Source: Oscillospiraceae bacterium
GTDB lineage: Bacteria > Bacillota_A > Clostridia > Oscillospirales > Oscillospiraceae
Direction of reading: 5' to 3'
DNA: 64,000 bases
NCBI GenBank assembly: GCA_021771675.1
Contig: JAETOP010000001.1
Location: 77,249-141,248, forward strand
Made by a program: the position numbers and the translations under genes. This document shows positions 51,173 through 60,382 of this stretch, in pieces. The notes under the pieces are model-generated. The model was not told the DNA's origin. It ran no database searches and saw nothing but the letters and a program-made list of their open reading frames with translations. The stretch's first letter is position 1, and every line of letters begins with the position of its first letter.

Positions 51173-51730
51173 ATGAAAGTATGGAAGAAAAACCTGGTTG
51201 CCGCCGCCGTGTTAATTACGGTGTGTGCGGGAATCTATGTCAATTGGCTGTACACAGAACATGATGATGTTGCCAGCCTGACAGACGCCTTGGACTATGA
51301 AAAGGTCATGTCCGAAGACGGTCTGCTGCTGACAGAGGATGTGGCGGCCATCACAGCAGGGGAGGACCTAACCACTACAGCATCGGACTATTTTTCTGCC
51401 GTTCGTCTCTCCCGCCAGCAGGCCAGAGACAATGCGGTAAATATGCTCCAGGAAGCGATGACCTACAGTGAGACCGACAAAGCGGCAGAGTCCGCCGTGG
51501 ATTTGGAGGATATTGTTCAAACTGCTCTCAGTGAAGCCCAGATTGAGAGTCTGATTATCGCCAAAGGCTATCAGGATTGTGTAGCCTACATGACATCTGA
51601 GGGGATTTCCGTTGCTGTTTCCGCTCCCACCGGCGGATTGCAGTCTGCCGATGTGGCTGTGATTGCCGATGTGGTGATGTCTCAGTCGGATTACGGCTTA
51701 AAAGACATCCGTGTGGTGGAAGTACAATGA
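51173..51730 (+). CDS. spoIIIAH: Stage III sporulation protein AH
   Basis: A 185-residue protein with an N-terminal membrane anchor (about 7-25) and an extracytoplasmic YscJ/FliF-like ring domain; DYFSAVRLSRQQARDNAV is a family landmark. It pairs with SpoIIQ (not in the window) across the intermembrane space. SD GGAGG. Confidence 0.92.
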   Translation: MKVWKKNLVAAAVLITVCAGIYVNWLYTEHDDVASLTDALDYEKVMSEDGLLLTEDVAAITAGEDLTTTASDYFSAVRLSRQQARDNAVNMLQEAMTYSETDKAAESAVDLEDIVQTALSEAQIESLIIAKGYQDCVAYMTSEGISVAVSAPTGGLQSADVAVIADVVMSQSDYGLKDIRVVEVQ

Positions 51731-51736
51731 TTTATT

Positions 51737-51770
51737 GAGAAGGGGACCATTGGCGTCCCCTTCTCTTTTT
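51737..51770 (+). terminator. Rho-independent terminator of the spoIIIA operon
   Basis: A perfect 11-bp stem (51737-51747 with 51755-51765) then TTTTT. Confidence 0.88.
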
Positions 51771-51824
51771 GCCGGTTATTCACTTATCATACGATTATTT
51801 TCTCTTAGATGCCGCAGAAAACAG

Positions 51825-51852
51825 TTGTATTTTTCTGGAATTGTGATACAAT
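51825..51852 (+). promoter_or_regulatory. SigA promoter of the asp23-nusB operon
   Basis: TTGTAT (51825-51830), 16-bp spacer and TACAAT (51847-51852) with an upstream TG (extended -10). Confidence 0.65.
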
Positions 51853-51904
51853 AAACAAAAGTATGCCATGGTGGCCCAATGGCAAAAAATAGGAGGAACC
51901 AATT

Positions 51905-52270
51905 ATGGCTGAATATAAGCAGTATATCACCCAGGAGCAGGAGAATGGCTCCGTCATGATTTCTGAGGATGTCGTCTCTACCATCGCTGAGCACGCTGTG
52001 TCCGATGTAGAGGGCGTGGTTGGAATCGTCACCAAGCCTGGTGCAGATTTTGCCGATCTGATCAGCAAGAACTGGGGCAAGGGCATCAAGATTCTCATTG
52101 CCGAGGATAACAGCATGACCATTCACTGCAACGTCTCCATTTGCTATGGTCAGAGTGTTGTAGATACCGCCCAGGCGGTTCAGTCCGCCGTCATCAATGC
52201 GGTGGAGTCCATGACCGGCGTGAAAGTCACTTCCGTCAATGTCAACGTCTGCGGTATCGTCCGCAAGTAA
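51905..52270 (+). CDS. Asp23/Gls24 family protein (YqhY-like)
   Basis: A 121-residue Asp23 domain protein: ISEDVVSTIAEHAVSDVEGV and the late VTSVNVNVCGI. In Bacillus yqhY sits between accC and nusB and affects lipid/acetyl-CoA metabolism; here it precedes nusB too. SD AGGAGG. Confidence 0.9.
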   Translation: MAEYKQYITQEQENGSVMISEDVVSTIAEHAVSDVEGVVGIVTKPGADFADLISKNWGKGIKILIAEDNSMTIHCNVSICYGQSVVDTAQAVQSAVINAVESMTGVKVTSVNVNVCGIVRK

Positions 52271-52280
52271 GGATGGTCCT

Positions 52281-52748
52281 ATGACGAGAGCAAATGCCAG
52301 AGAGCTGGCAGTACATTTGATTTACGGCCGGGAATTCACTGGTGAGGAGCCGGAGCAGGTCGTTAACTCCAGACTGGATAAGGAATACTATCCGAAGCTG
52401 GCACAGGAGAACAGCGTCTACGAAGAACGCCCCAGCGCTGCCCAGGTTCGGTATCTGGACACCGTGGTGACCGGTGTGGCCAACCGGACTCAGGAGCTCA
52501 ACGAGCAGATTGGCAGATTCTCCATCGGCTGGAACGTATCCCGCATTTCCCGTTTGACCCGCTGCGTGATGCAGCTTGCAATCTTCGAGATTCTGTACAT
52601 GGAGGATGTTCCCACCGGGGTCGCCATCTCCGAGGCCGTCCGAATTGCCAAGAAGTACGACGGTGACGATACCGGCTCCTTTGTCAATGGCATCCTGGGT
52701 TCCTTCGCCCGGAGTCTGACTCCTACGCAGACAGAGGAAACATCATGA
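52281..52748 (+). CDS. nusB: Transcription antitermination factor NusB
   Basis: A 155-residue all-helical NusB: RANARELAVHLIYGREF, RLTRCVMQLAIFEILYMEDV and KKYDGDDTGSFVNGIL. It acts with NusE/S10 on rRNA antitermination. The start at 52281 was chosen by family. It overlaps the next gene by ATGA. Confidence 0.93.
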   Translation: MTRANARELAVHLIYGREFTGEEPEQVVNSRLDKEYYPKLAQENSVYEERPSAAQVRYLDTVVTGVANRTQELNEQIGRFSIGWNVSRISRLTRCVMQLAIFEILYMEDVPTGVAISEAVRIAKKYDGDDTGSFVNGILGSFARSLTPTQTEETS

Positions 52749-53668
52749 ATGTGATCGGTATCGATACCAGCAATTACACCACTTCAATTGCATGGTACAA
52801 CGGAACATCCGGCATAAACTGCTCCCAGCTTCTTCCCGTCAAACACGGGGAGCTGGGGCTGCGCCAGTCCGATGCCGTATTTGCCCATATCAAAGGCCTG
52901 CCAGAGCTTTCCGGCAGGCTGTTTTCCGATATACGGCTGGAGAATATCTGTGCCGTCGGCGTCAGCACCCGGCCCAGAGCAGTAGAAGGGAGCTATATGC
53001 CCTGTTTTATGGTGGGCTATTCCCATGCGAAGCTCCTTTCAGATGTATTTCAGGTCCCCTTGATTCAGGTGTCCCACCAGCAGGGCCACGTTGCCGCATC
53101 CCTATGGAGCGCCGGGAGACTGGATTTGATGGACACCCCCCACCTTGCCTGGCATCTTTCCGGCGGCACCACAGAGCTGCTGCTGGTGGAGCCGGAGGGA
53201 AGAAATGTGGTATGCACCAAGATTGGCGGCACCACAGATATTTCCGCCGGTCAGCTGATCGACCGCACTGGCCAGATTTTGGGCTTGCCCTTTCCCTCCG
53301 GGAGGCATCTGGATGAATTGAGCCGCTGCGGGAGCAAAAAAGAAGTGTTCTGTGTAAAATGCGACGGGTGCTTTTTTTCTCTTTCCGGTGTGCAGAACAA
53401 GGTTCAGCAGTTCTATGAAAAGAACCCCAGCCCAGAGGAAACTGCCGCCTACGCACTGCGTTGCATCAGCGGCGCCGTCTTCAAGGCCACCAAGCAGGCT
53501 TTGGAGCAGTTCCCCGGCCTTGAGGTGGTGTTCTCCGGCGGGGTAGCCTCCAATTCCATGCTGCGGCAGGTAATGGAACCATTGAATCCCATTTTTGCCC
53601 AGCCGCAATATTCCACAGACAACGCCATTGGCGTGGCCGTGCTGGCCCATCGGATTGGGGAGAGATGA
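52745..53668 (+). CDS. TsaD/Kae1-like paralog (Gcp family)
   Basis: A 307-residue ASKHA-fold protein related to TsaD, which makes t6A in tRNA. The metal-binding HxxxH is HQQGH, with a late aspartate in STDNAIG, and GIDTSNYTTSIA and LSGGTTELLLVE nucleotide-binding motifs. It is shorter than true TsaD (about 340) and N-terminally divergent. This copy lies between nusB and xseA, a context seen in Clostridia. It is probably not the housekeeping TsaD. Function unknown. Confidence 0.85.
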   Translation: MNVIGIDTSNYTTSIAWYNGTSGINCSQLLPVKHGELGLRQSDAVFAHIKGLPELSGRLFSDIRLENICAVGVSTRPRAVEGSYMPCFMVGYSHAKLLSDVFQVPLIQVSHQQGHVAASLWSAGRLDLMDTPHLAWHLSGGTTELLLVEPEGRNVVCTKIGGTTDISAGQLIDRTGQILGLPFPSGRHLDELSRCGSKKEVFCVKCDGCFFSLSGVQNKVQQFYEKNPSPEETAAYALRCISGAVFKATKQALEQFPGLEVVFSGGVASNSMLRQVMEPLNPIFAQPQYSTDNAIGVAVLAHRIGER

Positions 53669-53669
53669 T

Positions 53670-54881
53670 ATGCAGCAGCAGATTTTATCCATTACACAAA
53701 TCAACGAATACATCCGGAGCCAGATGGACGAGGATCGGCTGCTGAATCAGCTGGCAGTCCGGGGGGAAATCAGCAACTATAAAATGTACCCCTCCGGTCA
53801 CCACTATTTTACGCTGAAGGATGAAAATGCCGCCCTGAAATGCGTTATGTTCAAGACCAGCGCCGTCCGTCTGCGTTTCCGTCCGGAGAACGGCATGAAG
53901 GTCATCGCCATGGGGAGAATTACCGTCTACCCCAGAGACGGAGCCTTCCAGCTCTATTGCAGCGCTATGACCGTGGACGGGGTAGGGGATCTCTACGCCG
54001 CTTTCGAGCAGCTGAAAGCGAAGCTCGCTGCCCAGGGCCTTTTTGATCCGGCGCACAAGAAACCCCTGCCGGCCTATCCCGGCACCATTGGAATCATCAC
54101 CAGTTCCGCCGGGGCAGCCATCCACGATATGCTCCGTATCCTGAACAAACGGTATCCCTTGACTCAGGTTCATCTGCTGCCCGTTCGGGTGCAGGGGGCA
54201 GAGGCGCCGGGGGAGATTGCCGCTGCAATTCGCTATGCCAATCATTACCGTCTGGCGGACCTCCTGATCGTGGGGCGGGGCGGCGGCTCCATAGAAGACC
54301 TGTGGGCCTTCAACGATGAGCGGGTGGCTTACGCCATTTATGAGTCCCAGATTCCAATTATTTCTGCCGTGGGTCATGAACCGGATGTGACGATTTCAGA
54401 CTACGTAGCCGACCTGCGGGCCGCAACGCCCTCCAATGCCGCCGAGCTGGCGGTTCCGGATCAGGCGGCGCTGCTGCAAAGCATGGACTCCGCCGCCTCC
54501 GCCATGGCAGGTGCCCTTTCCAGGCAGCTGCGCAGCGCCCGCCAGCGGCTGGAGGTCCTGTCCCATTCTTCCTCCCTGGCCAGTCCCACCGGATACCTGG
54601 AACAACGGCAGAAGAATTTGGAGCATTTGAAAACTCGCTTGATTGCCGTACAGACCCAGCAGCTCCAGCGACGAAAGCAGCGATTTATCGGCTGCACCGC
54701 CAAGCTGGACGCTATGAGCCCACTAAAGGTGCTTACACGGGGTTATTCCATTGTAAATCAGGATGACGGTACGATTCTTCGCTCTGTCACCCAAACCGAA
54801 CCCGGCAGGGAAGTCCGGGTCACTCTGTCCGATGGCAGCCTGAGGGCTGTGGTGTCGGAAGTAAAGGAGAATGCCTTATGA
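53670..54881 (+). CDS. xseA: Exodeoxyribonuclease VII large subunit
   Basis: A 403-residue XseA: N-terminal OB fold (AVRGEISNYKMYPSGHHYF), catalytic region with ITSSAGAAIHDM and GRGGGSIEDLWAFNDE, then a coiled-coil C-terminal part and RGYSIV near the end. It degrades single-stranded DNA with XseB. The start at 53670 is right after the TsaD-like stop; the frame before lacks similarity. Confidence 0.95.
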   Translation: MQQQILSITQINEYIRSQMDEDRLLNQLAVRGEISNYKMYPSGHHYFTLKDENAALKCVMFKTSAVRLRFRPENGMKVIAMGRITVYPRDGAFQLYCSAMTVDGVGDLYAAFEQLKAKLAAQGLFDPAHKKPLPAYPGTIGIITSSAGAAIHDMLRILNKRYPLTQVHLLPVRVQGAEAPGEIAAAIRYANHYRLADLLIVGRGGGSIEDLWAFNDERVAYAIYESQIPIISAVGHEPDVTISDYVADLRAATPSNAAELAVPDQAALLQSMDSAASAMAGALSRQLRSARQRLEVLSHSSSLASPTGYLEQRQKNLEHLKTRLIAVQTQQLQRRKQRFIGCTAKLDAMSPLKVLTRGYSIVNQDDGTILRSVTQTEPGREVRVTLSDGSLRAVVSEVKENAL

Positions 54882-55111
54882 ATTCCAACAATCAGACCTT
54901 TGAACAGTCCTTGGTACGCCTGGAACAGATTGTGCGGGCCATGGAAAAGGGTGACGTAGAGCTGGAAGAATCTTTGCGGATGTTTCAGGAGGGCACTGAG
55001 CTGATTCGGCGCTGCGGAAAGCTTCTGGACGAAGCGGAGCTCCAGGTGAAAAAAATCATGGCAGCGCCGGATGGAAGTCCTGTGGAGGAGGATTTTTCTG
55101 ATGAACAGTGA
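54878..55111 (+). CDS. xseB: Exodeoxyribonuclease VII small subunit
   Basis: A 77-residue XseB with LEQIVRAMEKGDVELEESL and FQEGTELIRRC, the whole of the conserved family. Overlaps xseA by ATGA and the next gene by 11 bp. Confidence 0.95.
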   Translation: MNSNNQTFEQSLVRLEQIVRAMEKGDVELEESLRMFQEGTELIRRCGKLLDEAELQVKKIMAAPDGSPVEEDFSDEQ

Positions 55112-55976
55112 GTCCCGCTTCCGGGAATACCGGGAATACATCGAGTCCTTCCTGGCGGACTACTACAGCCGGTTCGGCGACGAACCCCAGAAAATTCTTT
55201 TTGATGCCATAAAATACAGCCTTCTCGCCGGTGGCAAACGGTTGCGGCCCATTTTTGTCTTTGAATTCTGCTCCCTTTGCGGAGGAGACTGGAAAAAGGC
55301 TGCTCCCTTTGCCGGAGCCATCGAAATGATCCACACCTACAGCCTGATTCACGATGACCTTCCCTGTATGGACAATGATGATTACCGCCGGGGACGTTTG
55401 ACCAATCACAAAGTCTATGGTGAGGCCATGGCAGTGCTGGCAGGGGATGCCCTTCTGACGGATGCCTTTGCCCTTGCGGCCTCTGCGCAGCTGCCAAAGC
55501 CCAATGATTTATCCCTTGCAATCGGAGTGCTGGCAGAAAATGCAGGCTCTCTTGGCATGGTGGGCGGCCAGGTGCTGGACATTCTCAGTGAAGAGCGTCA
55601 GTGCACCGAGCAGGAAGTGCTGGACATCCAAAGCCGCAAAACCGGGGCCCTGATTAACGCAGCCTGTGTGCTTGGAGCCATTGCAGGCGGAGCAGGGGAA
55701 GAACAAATCGAGGCCGCTGCCAGATTTGCAGGGTGCCTGGGGCTGGCCTTCCAAATCCGGGATGATATGCTGGATATAATCGGCGATGCCGGGGAACTGG
55801 GCAAAGCAACCGGACATGATGCGGATAAGAATACCTTTGTCCGGCTGTATGGTCTGCCCAAATGTGAGGAGCTGGTAGGCAAATACACTGAGAAAGCAAT
55901 TGAACAGCTTTCCGTATTTGACCATCCGGAGGATTTGATTTCTCTTGCCCGAAGCCTCACAGAGAGAAGGGCATGA
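55101..55976 (+). CDS. ispA: Polyprenyl (farnesyl/geranyl) diphosphate synthase
   Basis: A 291-residue all-helical trans-prenyltransferase. First aspartate-rich motif DDLPCMDND, second DDMLD, plus GGKRLRP for IPP binding. A short insert between the DD and D of the first motif is the bacterial FPPS type. It makes C15 (or C10) isoprenoid for undecaprenyl and quinone/heme precursors. The start at 55101 has GGAGGAGG upstream within xseB. Confidence 0.93.
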   Translation: MNSESRFREYREYIESFLADYYSRFGDEPQKILFDAIKYSLLAGGKRLRPIFVFEFCSLCGGDWKKAAPFAGAIEMIHTYSLIHDDLPCMDNDDYRRGRLTNHKVYGEAMAVLAGDALLTDAFALAASAQLPKPNDLSLAIGVLAENAGSLGMVGGQVLDILSEERQCTEQEVLDIQSRKTGALINAACVLGAIAGGAGEEQIEAAARFAGCLGLAFQIRDDMLDIIGDAGELGKATGHDADKNTFVRLYGLPKCEELVGKYTEKAIEQLSVFDHPEDLISLARSLTERRA

Positions 55977-55977
55977 A

Positions 55978-56655
55978 ATGGACCAGAGAGAACTGATTGA
56001 AAAACTATTCTCCCTTCAGGATGAGAAATATCGTCAAATGCAGGTAAAGCTTCTCCCCAATGTATCGCCTGAGCGAATCATCGGCGTGCGGACGCCCCAG
56101 CTTCGGGCGCTGGCAAAACAGATGACGGCAGGGGAGGCCTTCCTAAGGGAATTGCCCCACACCTATTTTGAAGAGGATCAAATACACGCCTTCCTCCTCG
56201 CCGCCGGAAAGGACTTTGAGGAAACCACTGCCAGAGTGGATCGATTTCTACCCTATGTAAACAATTGGGCCACCTGCGACCAGATGACGCCCAAGGTTTT
56301 CAAAAAGAATCATTCCGCATTGTTGTCCTACATCGAAAAGTGGATTTCCTCCTCTGATACCTATGCGGTGCGGTTCGGAATTAAAATGCTGATGGATCAC
56401 TTTTTAGAGGCGGATTTTTCCGTCCGTTATCCCCAAATGGTAGCATCCGTTAAAAATGAGGACTACTACATCCGCATGATGGTCGCCTGGTATTTCGCTA
56501 CCGCACTGGCCAAGCAATATGACGCCATTTATCCCTTCCTGGAAACATTTCAGTTGGAAAAATGGACGCACAACAAGGCCATCCAAAAGGGAATAGAAAG
56601 CTTCCGGATTACTTCAGAGCAAAAAGAGCAACTGAAAAAACTCCGAATCAAATGA
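55978..56655 (+). CDS. DNA alkylation repair protein, AlkD-like
   Basis: A 225-residue HEAT-like repeat protein of the AlkD/DUF-type DNA alkylation repair family: RIIGVRTPQLRALAKQ, NNWATCDQM and MMVAWYFATALAKQY. AlkD glycosylases remove 3- and 7-alkylpurines. In many Clostridia dxs follows ispA, but here this gene does. The start at 55978 is 1 bp after the ispA stop. Confidence 0.88.
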   Translation: MDQRELIEKLFSLQDEKYRQMQVKLLPNVSPERIIGVRTPQLRALAKQMTAGEAFLRELPHTYFEEDQIHAFLLAAGKDFEETTARVDRFLPYVNNWATCDQMTPKVFKKNHSALLSYIEKWISSSDTYAVRFGIKMLMDHFLEADFSVRYPQMVASVKNEDYYIRMMVAWYFATALAKQYDAIYPFLETFQLEKWTHNKAIQKGIESFRITSEQKEQLKKLRIK

Positions 56656-56692
56656 ATATTCCGCCGGCTTGCGGTGCGGTACACGAAAAATG

Positions 56693-56728
56693 ATCCCCTA
56701 TACGGCTTTCAGGAGTCGTATAGGGGAT
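56693..56728 (+). terminator. Terminator-like hairpin after the alkD-like gene
   Basis: A perfect 12-bp stem (56693-56704 with 56717-56728), followed by TTGTTGGCTG, so the T tract is weak. The remaining 175 bp up to cotJC hold no recognised feature. Confidence 0.55.
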
Positions 56729-56903
56729 TTGTTGGCTGATTTCTGGCCTCAAACCCTTTATTGGGCCTGAGCAAATCATTCGTTTCTCGTGGTTTTGATT
56801 AAAATGAAAGCCTTTTTGCGCAAATTCGAGCTGCTTTCATTCGGAAAAATATCGAATAAACTATGCTCAAATTTGTCAACTATAAGTTGCATTTTATGTT
56901 TTA

Positions 56904-57500
56904 TCAAATATCTATCGCTGGATTCATATAATATACATTCTTCTGGTTCAATTTGTCCCGCAGAAGCTGCACCGCTTCGCCGAAGCGCTGGAAATGAACA
57001 ACCTCCCGCTCCCGGAGGAATTTGATCACATCGTTTACATCCGGATCGTCGCTGATGCGCAAAATGTTGTCATAGGTGGTGCGGGCCTTCTGCTCTGCTG
57101 CCATGTCCTCCACCAGATCAGTGATAGGATCTCCCTTTACTGCCATTGTTGCCGCACTCCACGGCGTTCCCGCCGCCGAGGCAGGATAGACTCCTGCCGT
57201 ATGGTCTACAAAATAAGGAGCAAACGCCGGATCTTTCGTCTGGTTTCCCTTCAAATTTCGGGTCAACTGGTGCACAATGGCGCCAATCATTTCAAGATGG
57301 CCCAATTCTTCTGTTCCAATGTCTGTAAGCAGCCCCTTTAACTCGTCAAAGGGCATGGAATAACGCTGAGACAGGTAACGAAGGCTGGCGCCTAATTCAC
57401 CGTCCGGTCCGCCGTACTGGGTCAGGATGATCTTTGCCAGATTGGGATTAGGATTTTTGATTTTTACCGGATATTGCAGCTTTTTTTCATAAGAAAACAT
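56904..57500 (-). CDS. cotJC: Spore coat protein CotJC (manganese catalase family)
   Basis: A 198-residue ferritin-like four-helix protein of the manganese catalase family (TDIGTEELGHLEMIGAIVHQ with metal-binding Glu/His). In Bacillus it forms the cotJABC operon product found in the spore coat. Encoded 2 bp after the cotJA-cotJB fusion. It may have catalase activity. Confidence 0.93.
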   Translation of the reverse strand: MFSYEKKLQYPVKIKNPNPNLAKIILTQYGGPDGELGASLRYLSQRYSMPFDELKGLLTDIGTEELGHLEMIGAIVHQLTRNLKGNQTKDPAFAPYFVDHTAGVYPASAAGTPWSAATMAVKGDPITDLVEDMAAEQKARTTYDNILRISDDPDVNDVIKFLREREVVHFQRFGEAVQLLRDKLNQKNVYYMNPAIDI

Positions 57501-57502
57501 AG

Positions 57503-57949
57503 TTATTCCTCCTTGTTTCCGCTAAATTCCCAAGGCCACGGATCATTGAGCCAGAGGTATTCCGGAGCGGTGGTCTGATCCCGATGGCTCAGTGGCCCGC
57601 ATTTACGGACGTATTCCTGCCGTTTATCACGGAGCAGCTGCTGATAACGGCGGTAAAGCTCCAGAGCCTCGGCATCATCCCGATGGGTATCCAGATACAA
57701 TGCCAGCTCCTGCACAGCAAAGCCCAAAGCCTGCAATTCCGCCATTGGGGACTGGGGCAGAGGCTTTTTATTCACCATTCCCATAAAGGGGAGGTCCAGC
57801 CCGGGGTAGAGGGTGCCCCTCACAAGGCCAAGGTTTGCCTCATATTGCTCCGGATTATCCACCTGAAACGGAACAAATGGGTTAGCTAGCGGCGCAACCG
57901 CTGGCAGCTTTCCCATTCCGGTGGGAATTTCTCTCGCTTTTTGTTGCAT
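57503..57949 (-). CDS. CotJA-CotJB fusion spore coat protein
   Basis: A 148-residue protein. Residues about 15-60 resemble CotJA (LANPFVPFQVDNPEQYEANL, RGTLYPGLDLPF). Residues about 67-148 match CotJB (LQALGFAVQELALYLDTHRD, CGPLS and the terminal DPWPWEF). Each is a separate gene in Bacillus and most Clostridia. Probably targets CotJC to the coat. Confidence 0.85.
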   Translation of the reverse strand: MQQKAREIPTGMGKLPAVAPLANPFVPFQVDNPEQYEANLGLVRGTLYPGLDLPFMGMVNKKPLPQSPMAELQALGFAVQELALYLDTHRDDAEALELYRRYQQLLRDKRQEYVRKCGPLSHRDQTTAPEYLWLNDPWPWEFSGNKEE

Positions 57950-57964
57950 AAATAACTACCTCCT

Positions 57965-57992
57965 TTGATAAGGTCATTCCAGGTCATACTAT
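57965..57992 (+). promoter_or_regulatory. Candidate sporulation (SigE/SigG) promoter for cwlD
   Basis: CATACTAT (57985-57992), close to the SigE -10 CATACANT, with TTGATA (57965-57970) 14 bp upstream. The opposite strand reads CATAGTAT at 57986-57993, so the spacer could hold back-to-back sporulation promoters for cwlD and cotJ. Confidence 0.35.
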
Positions 57993-58056
57993 GATGAATT
58001 CTGGCAGATGTTCTTACAGCCCCAGAGGAATCATAGAATTGATTGAGGTGGTGTGC

Positions 58057-58761
58057 ATGAAGTGGAGGAGGACGGCGCTGTATTACGCCATGGTTATTTG
58101 TCTCTTTTTATTTGGGACGCTGCTTGGAAATCAAACAGTGGCTACCATTTCCGAAATGATGCCAATGGAACGCCTGCACCGAATTGTCATTGATCCGGGT
58201 CACGGCGGCGAGGACGGCGGAGCGGTGTCCTGTTCCGGGAAAAATGAAAGCGGATTCAATCTCCAAATTTCCCTGCGGCTGAACGATCTGCTGCATTTGA
58301 TGGGCTATGATACCGTGATGATCCGTTCCACCGATACCTCTGTGTATACCTCCGGACAGACCATCGCTCAAAAGAAAGTGTCCGATCTCAAGCAGCGGGT
58401 GAACGTCGTAAACCGAACGCAGAACGCACTGCTGCTGAGCATCCACCAGAATACCTTTCCAGAAGGGCAGTACAGTGGTGCACAGGTTTTTTTCTGCAAG
58501 GTTCCGGGCAGCGAGGAACTGGCGAAGCTGCTGCAAGATGATCTTGTGTCCTCTCTGAACCCGGGCAGCGCCCGAAAGGCTAAGCAGGGGAGTGGCATCT
58601 ATCTGCTGGACAAGATTACCGCACCAGGCGTGCTGGTTGAATGTGGATTTCTCTCCAATCCACAAGAAGAGCAAATGCTGCGAACCCCGGAGTATCAGAA
58701 AAAAATATGCTGTGTGATTTCCGCCGGAGTGGCAAGATTTCTTGCATCCAGTGACCTTTGA
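58057..58761 (+). CDS. cwlD: Germination-specific N-acetylmuramoyl-L-alanine amidase CwlD
   Basis: A 234-residue amidase-3 enzyme with an N-terminal membrane anchor/signal (about 6-25). Zn ligands are in VIDPGHGGEDGG, the NESGFNLQIS glutamate and LSIHQNTF, with catalytic Glu in LVECGFLSNP. It makes muramic-delta-lactam in spore cortex. Start at 58057 with SD GAGGTGGTG. Confidence 0.92.
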   Translation: MKWRRTALYYAMVICLFLFGTLLGNQTVATISEMMPMERLHRIVIDPGHGGEDGGAVSCSGKNESGFNLQISLRLNDLLHLMGYDTVMIRSTDTSVYTSGQTIAQKKVSDLKQRVNVVNRTQNALLLSIHQNTFPEGQYSGAQVFFCKVPGSEELAKLLQDDLVSSLNPGSARKAKQGSGIYLLDKITAPGVLVECGFLSNPQEEQMLRTPEYQKKICCVISAGVARFLASSDL

Positions 58762-58770
58762 TGGTATAAT
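58742..58770 (+). promoter_or_regulatory. SigA promoter of radA
   Basis: TTGCAT, exact 17-bp spacer, TATAAT, overlapping the end of cwlD and 26 bp before the radA start. Confidence 0.75.
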
Positions 58771-58795
58771 AGGCAAAAAAACAGGAGCGAGAAAC

Positions 58796-60160
58796 ATGGG
58801 GAAAGCAAAAACCGTATTCTACTGCACCAGCTGTGGCAACGAAACCCCCAGATGGCAGGGTCGTTGTCCCAGCTGCGGAGCCTGGAATACCATCGAGGAA
58901 CATATTGAGAAGCCGGCTTCCTCCGGCGCCAGAGTGAAATCCGCCCCGGTAGGGCAGAGCAAGCGGCCTCAGAGGTTGGCAGAGGTGACCTCGGACGAAG
59001 AGGTCCGGTTTTCCACCGGTATGAGGGAGTTGGATCGGGTACTGGGCGGCGGTGCGGTAGCTGGTTCTCTGGTTTTGGTCAGCGGCGCCCCCGGCATTGG
59101 AAAATCCACATTACTGCTGCAAATCTGCAACAGTCTGTGCGCCGGGCGGCGGGTTCTGTATGTCTCCGGAGAGGAGAGCGAACGGCAGTTGAAGCTACGG
59201 GCGGAACGGCTGGGTGTAAATCCGGAGGAGCTTTTTATTCTCTCGGAAACCAGGCTTTCCGACTTATTGGAAGCCGCCAGTGAAACGAAGCCGGACATTC
59301 TGATCGTCGACTCCATCCAAACCCTCTACAATGAGGATAACGATTCTTCTCCCGGAAGCGTTTCTCAGGTGAAGGACTGCACCATGTCCATGATGCAGTT
59401 AAGCAAATCCAGCGGGATCACTGTTTTTGTGGTAGGCCATATTAACAAAGACGGCAATATTGCCGGCCCAAAGGTTTTGGAGCACATGGTGGACTGTGTA
59501 TTGTATTTTGAAGGGGATCCCCATTCCTCCTATCGTTTGCTCCGGGCTGCCAAAAACCGCTTTGGATCCACCAACGAGATTGGCGTATTTGAAATGCGGG
59601 ATGTTGGGCTGGTGGAGGTTCCCAATCCCTCCCAAATGCTGCTGGAAGGCAGGCCGGAGGGAGCCAGCGGCACCTGTGTGGCCTGTGTTATGGAGGGCAC
59701 CCGTCCCGTGCTGGCGGAGGTTCAGGCCTTGGTGGCCAAAACAACCATGAATGTGCCCAGAAGGGCTTCTGATGGTTTCGATTTTAATCGGGCTGTGCTG
59801 ATGCTGGCAGTTATGGAAAAACGGGCAGGGATGAAGCTCAGCCTCTTTGACGCATACATCAATGTCATTGGCGGTCTGCGGTTGGATGAGCCGGGGGCGG
59901 ATTTACCCATCGTTCTGGCACTGGCATCCTCCTACCGGGATCAGAGTGTTGCCGACGATCTGGTAGCAATCGGGGAGGTAGGCATGACCGGAGAAATACG
60001 TTCCGTTTCTCATATGAATCAGCGCTTGGCAGAAATCACTCGGCTGGGATTCAAAAAATGTATCATCCCCCGGGGCGGATCTGAAAAGCTGGACATTCCT
60101 TCCAGTCTGACCGTCTACCGGGTTCGCAATATTCGGGAGGCCATTGAGATGGCACTGTAA
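58796..60160 (+). CDS. radA: DNA repair protein RadA (Sms)
   Basis: A 454-residue RadA. N-terminal zinc finger CTSCG...CPSC, RecA-like core with Walker A GAPGIGKSTLL, the KNRFGST motif characteristic of RadA and a C-terminal Lon-protease-like domain (inactive, from about 280). It processes recombination intermediates. SD AGGAG precedes the start. Confidence 0.95.
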   Translation: MGKAKTVFYCTSCGNETPRWQGRCPSCGAWNTIEEHIEKPASSGARVKSAPVGQSKRPQRLAEVTSDEEVRFSTGMRELDRVLGGGAVAGSLVLVSGAPGIGKSTLLLQICNSLCAGRRVLYVSGEESERQLKLRAERLGVNPEELFILSETRLSDLLEAASETKPDILIVDSIQTLYNEDNDSSPGSVSQVKDCTMSMMQLSKSSGITVFVVGHINKDGNIAGPKVLEHMVDCVLYFEGDPHSSYRLLRAAKNRFGSTNEIGVFEMRDVGLVEVPNPSQMLLEGRPEGASGTCVACVMEGTRPVLAEVQALVAKTTMNVPRRASDGFDFNRAVLMLAVMEKRAGMKLSLFDAYINVIGGLRLDEPGADLPIVLALASSYRDQSVADDLVAIGEVGMTGEIRSVSHMNQRLAEITRLGFKKCIIPRGGSEKLDIPSSLTVYRVRNIREAIEMAL

Positions 60161-60310
60161 TAATTAAGATAATCAGGAGTAATAAAATTATGGAAAAGCT
60201 GTACGATAGGGCTGATATACTGGTATGCTGTGATTGCACGGAAGCCAGGAAAGAGTGCACTTTGAACATCAATCGGCGTCGGGCTGACATTTGCAAAGTA
60301 AACACAGCAA

Positions 60311-60342
60311 CTCCGGCGCCGAGATGTAACTCAGAGCCGGAG
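60311..60342. terminator. Hairpin between convergent radA and XRE genes
   Basis: A 7-bp perfect GC stem CTCCGGC/GCCGGAG with an 18-nt loop. T-poor, so termination strength is uncertain. Confidence 0.4.
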
Positions 60343-60382
60343 CCTTTACATAAAAGGGGATTGGGAGAGGGTAGAGGTGGGG

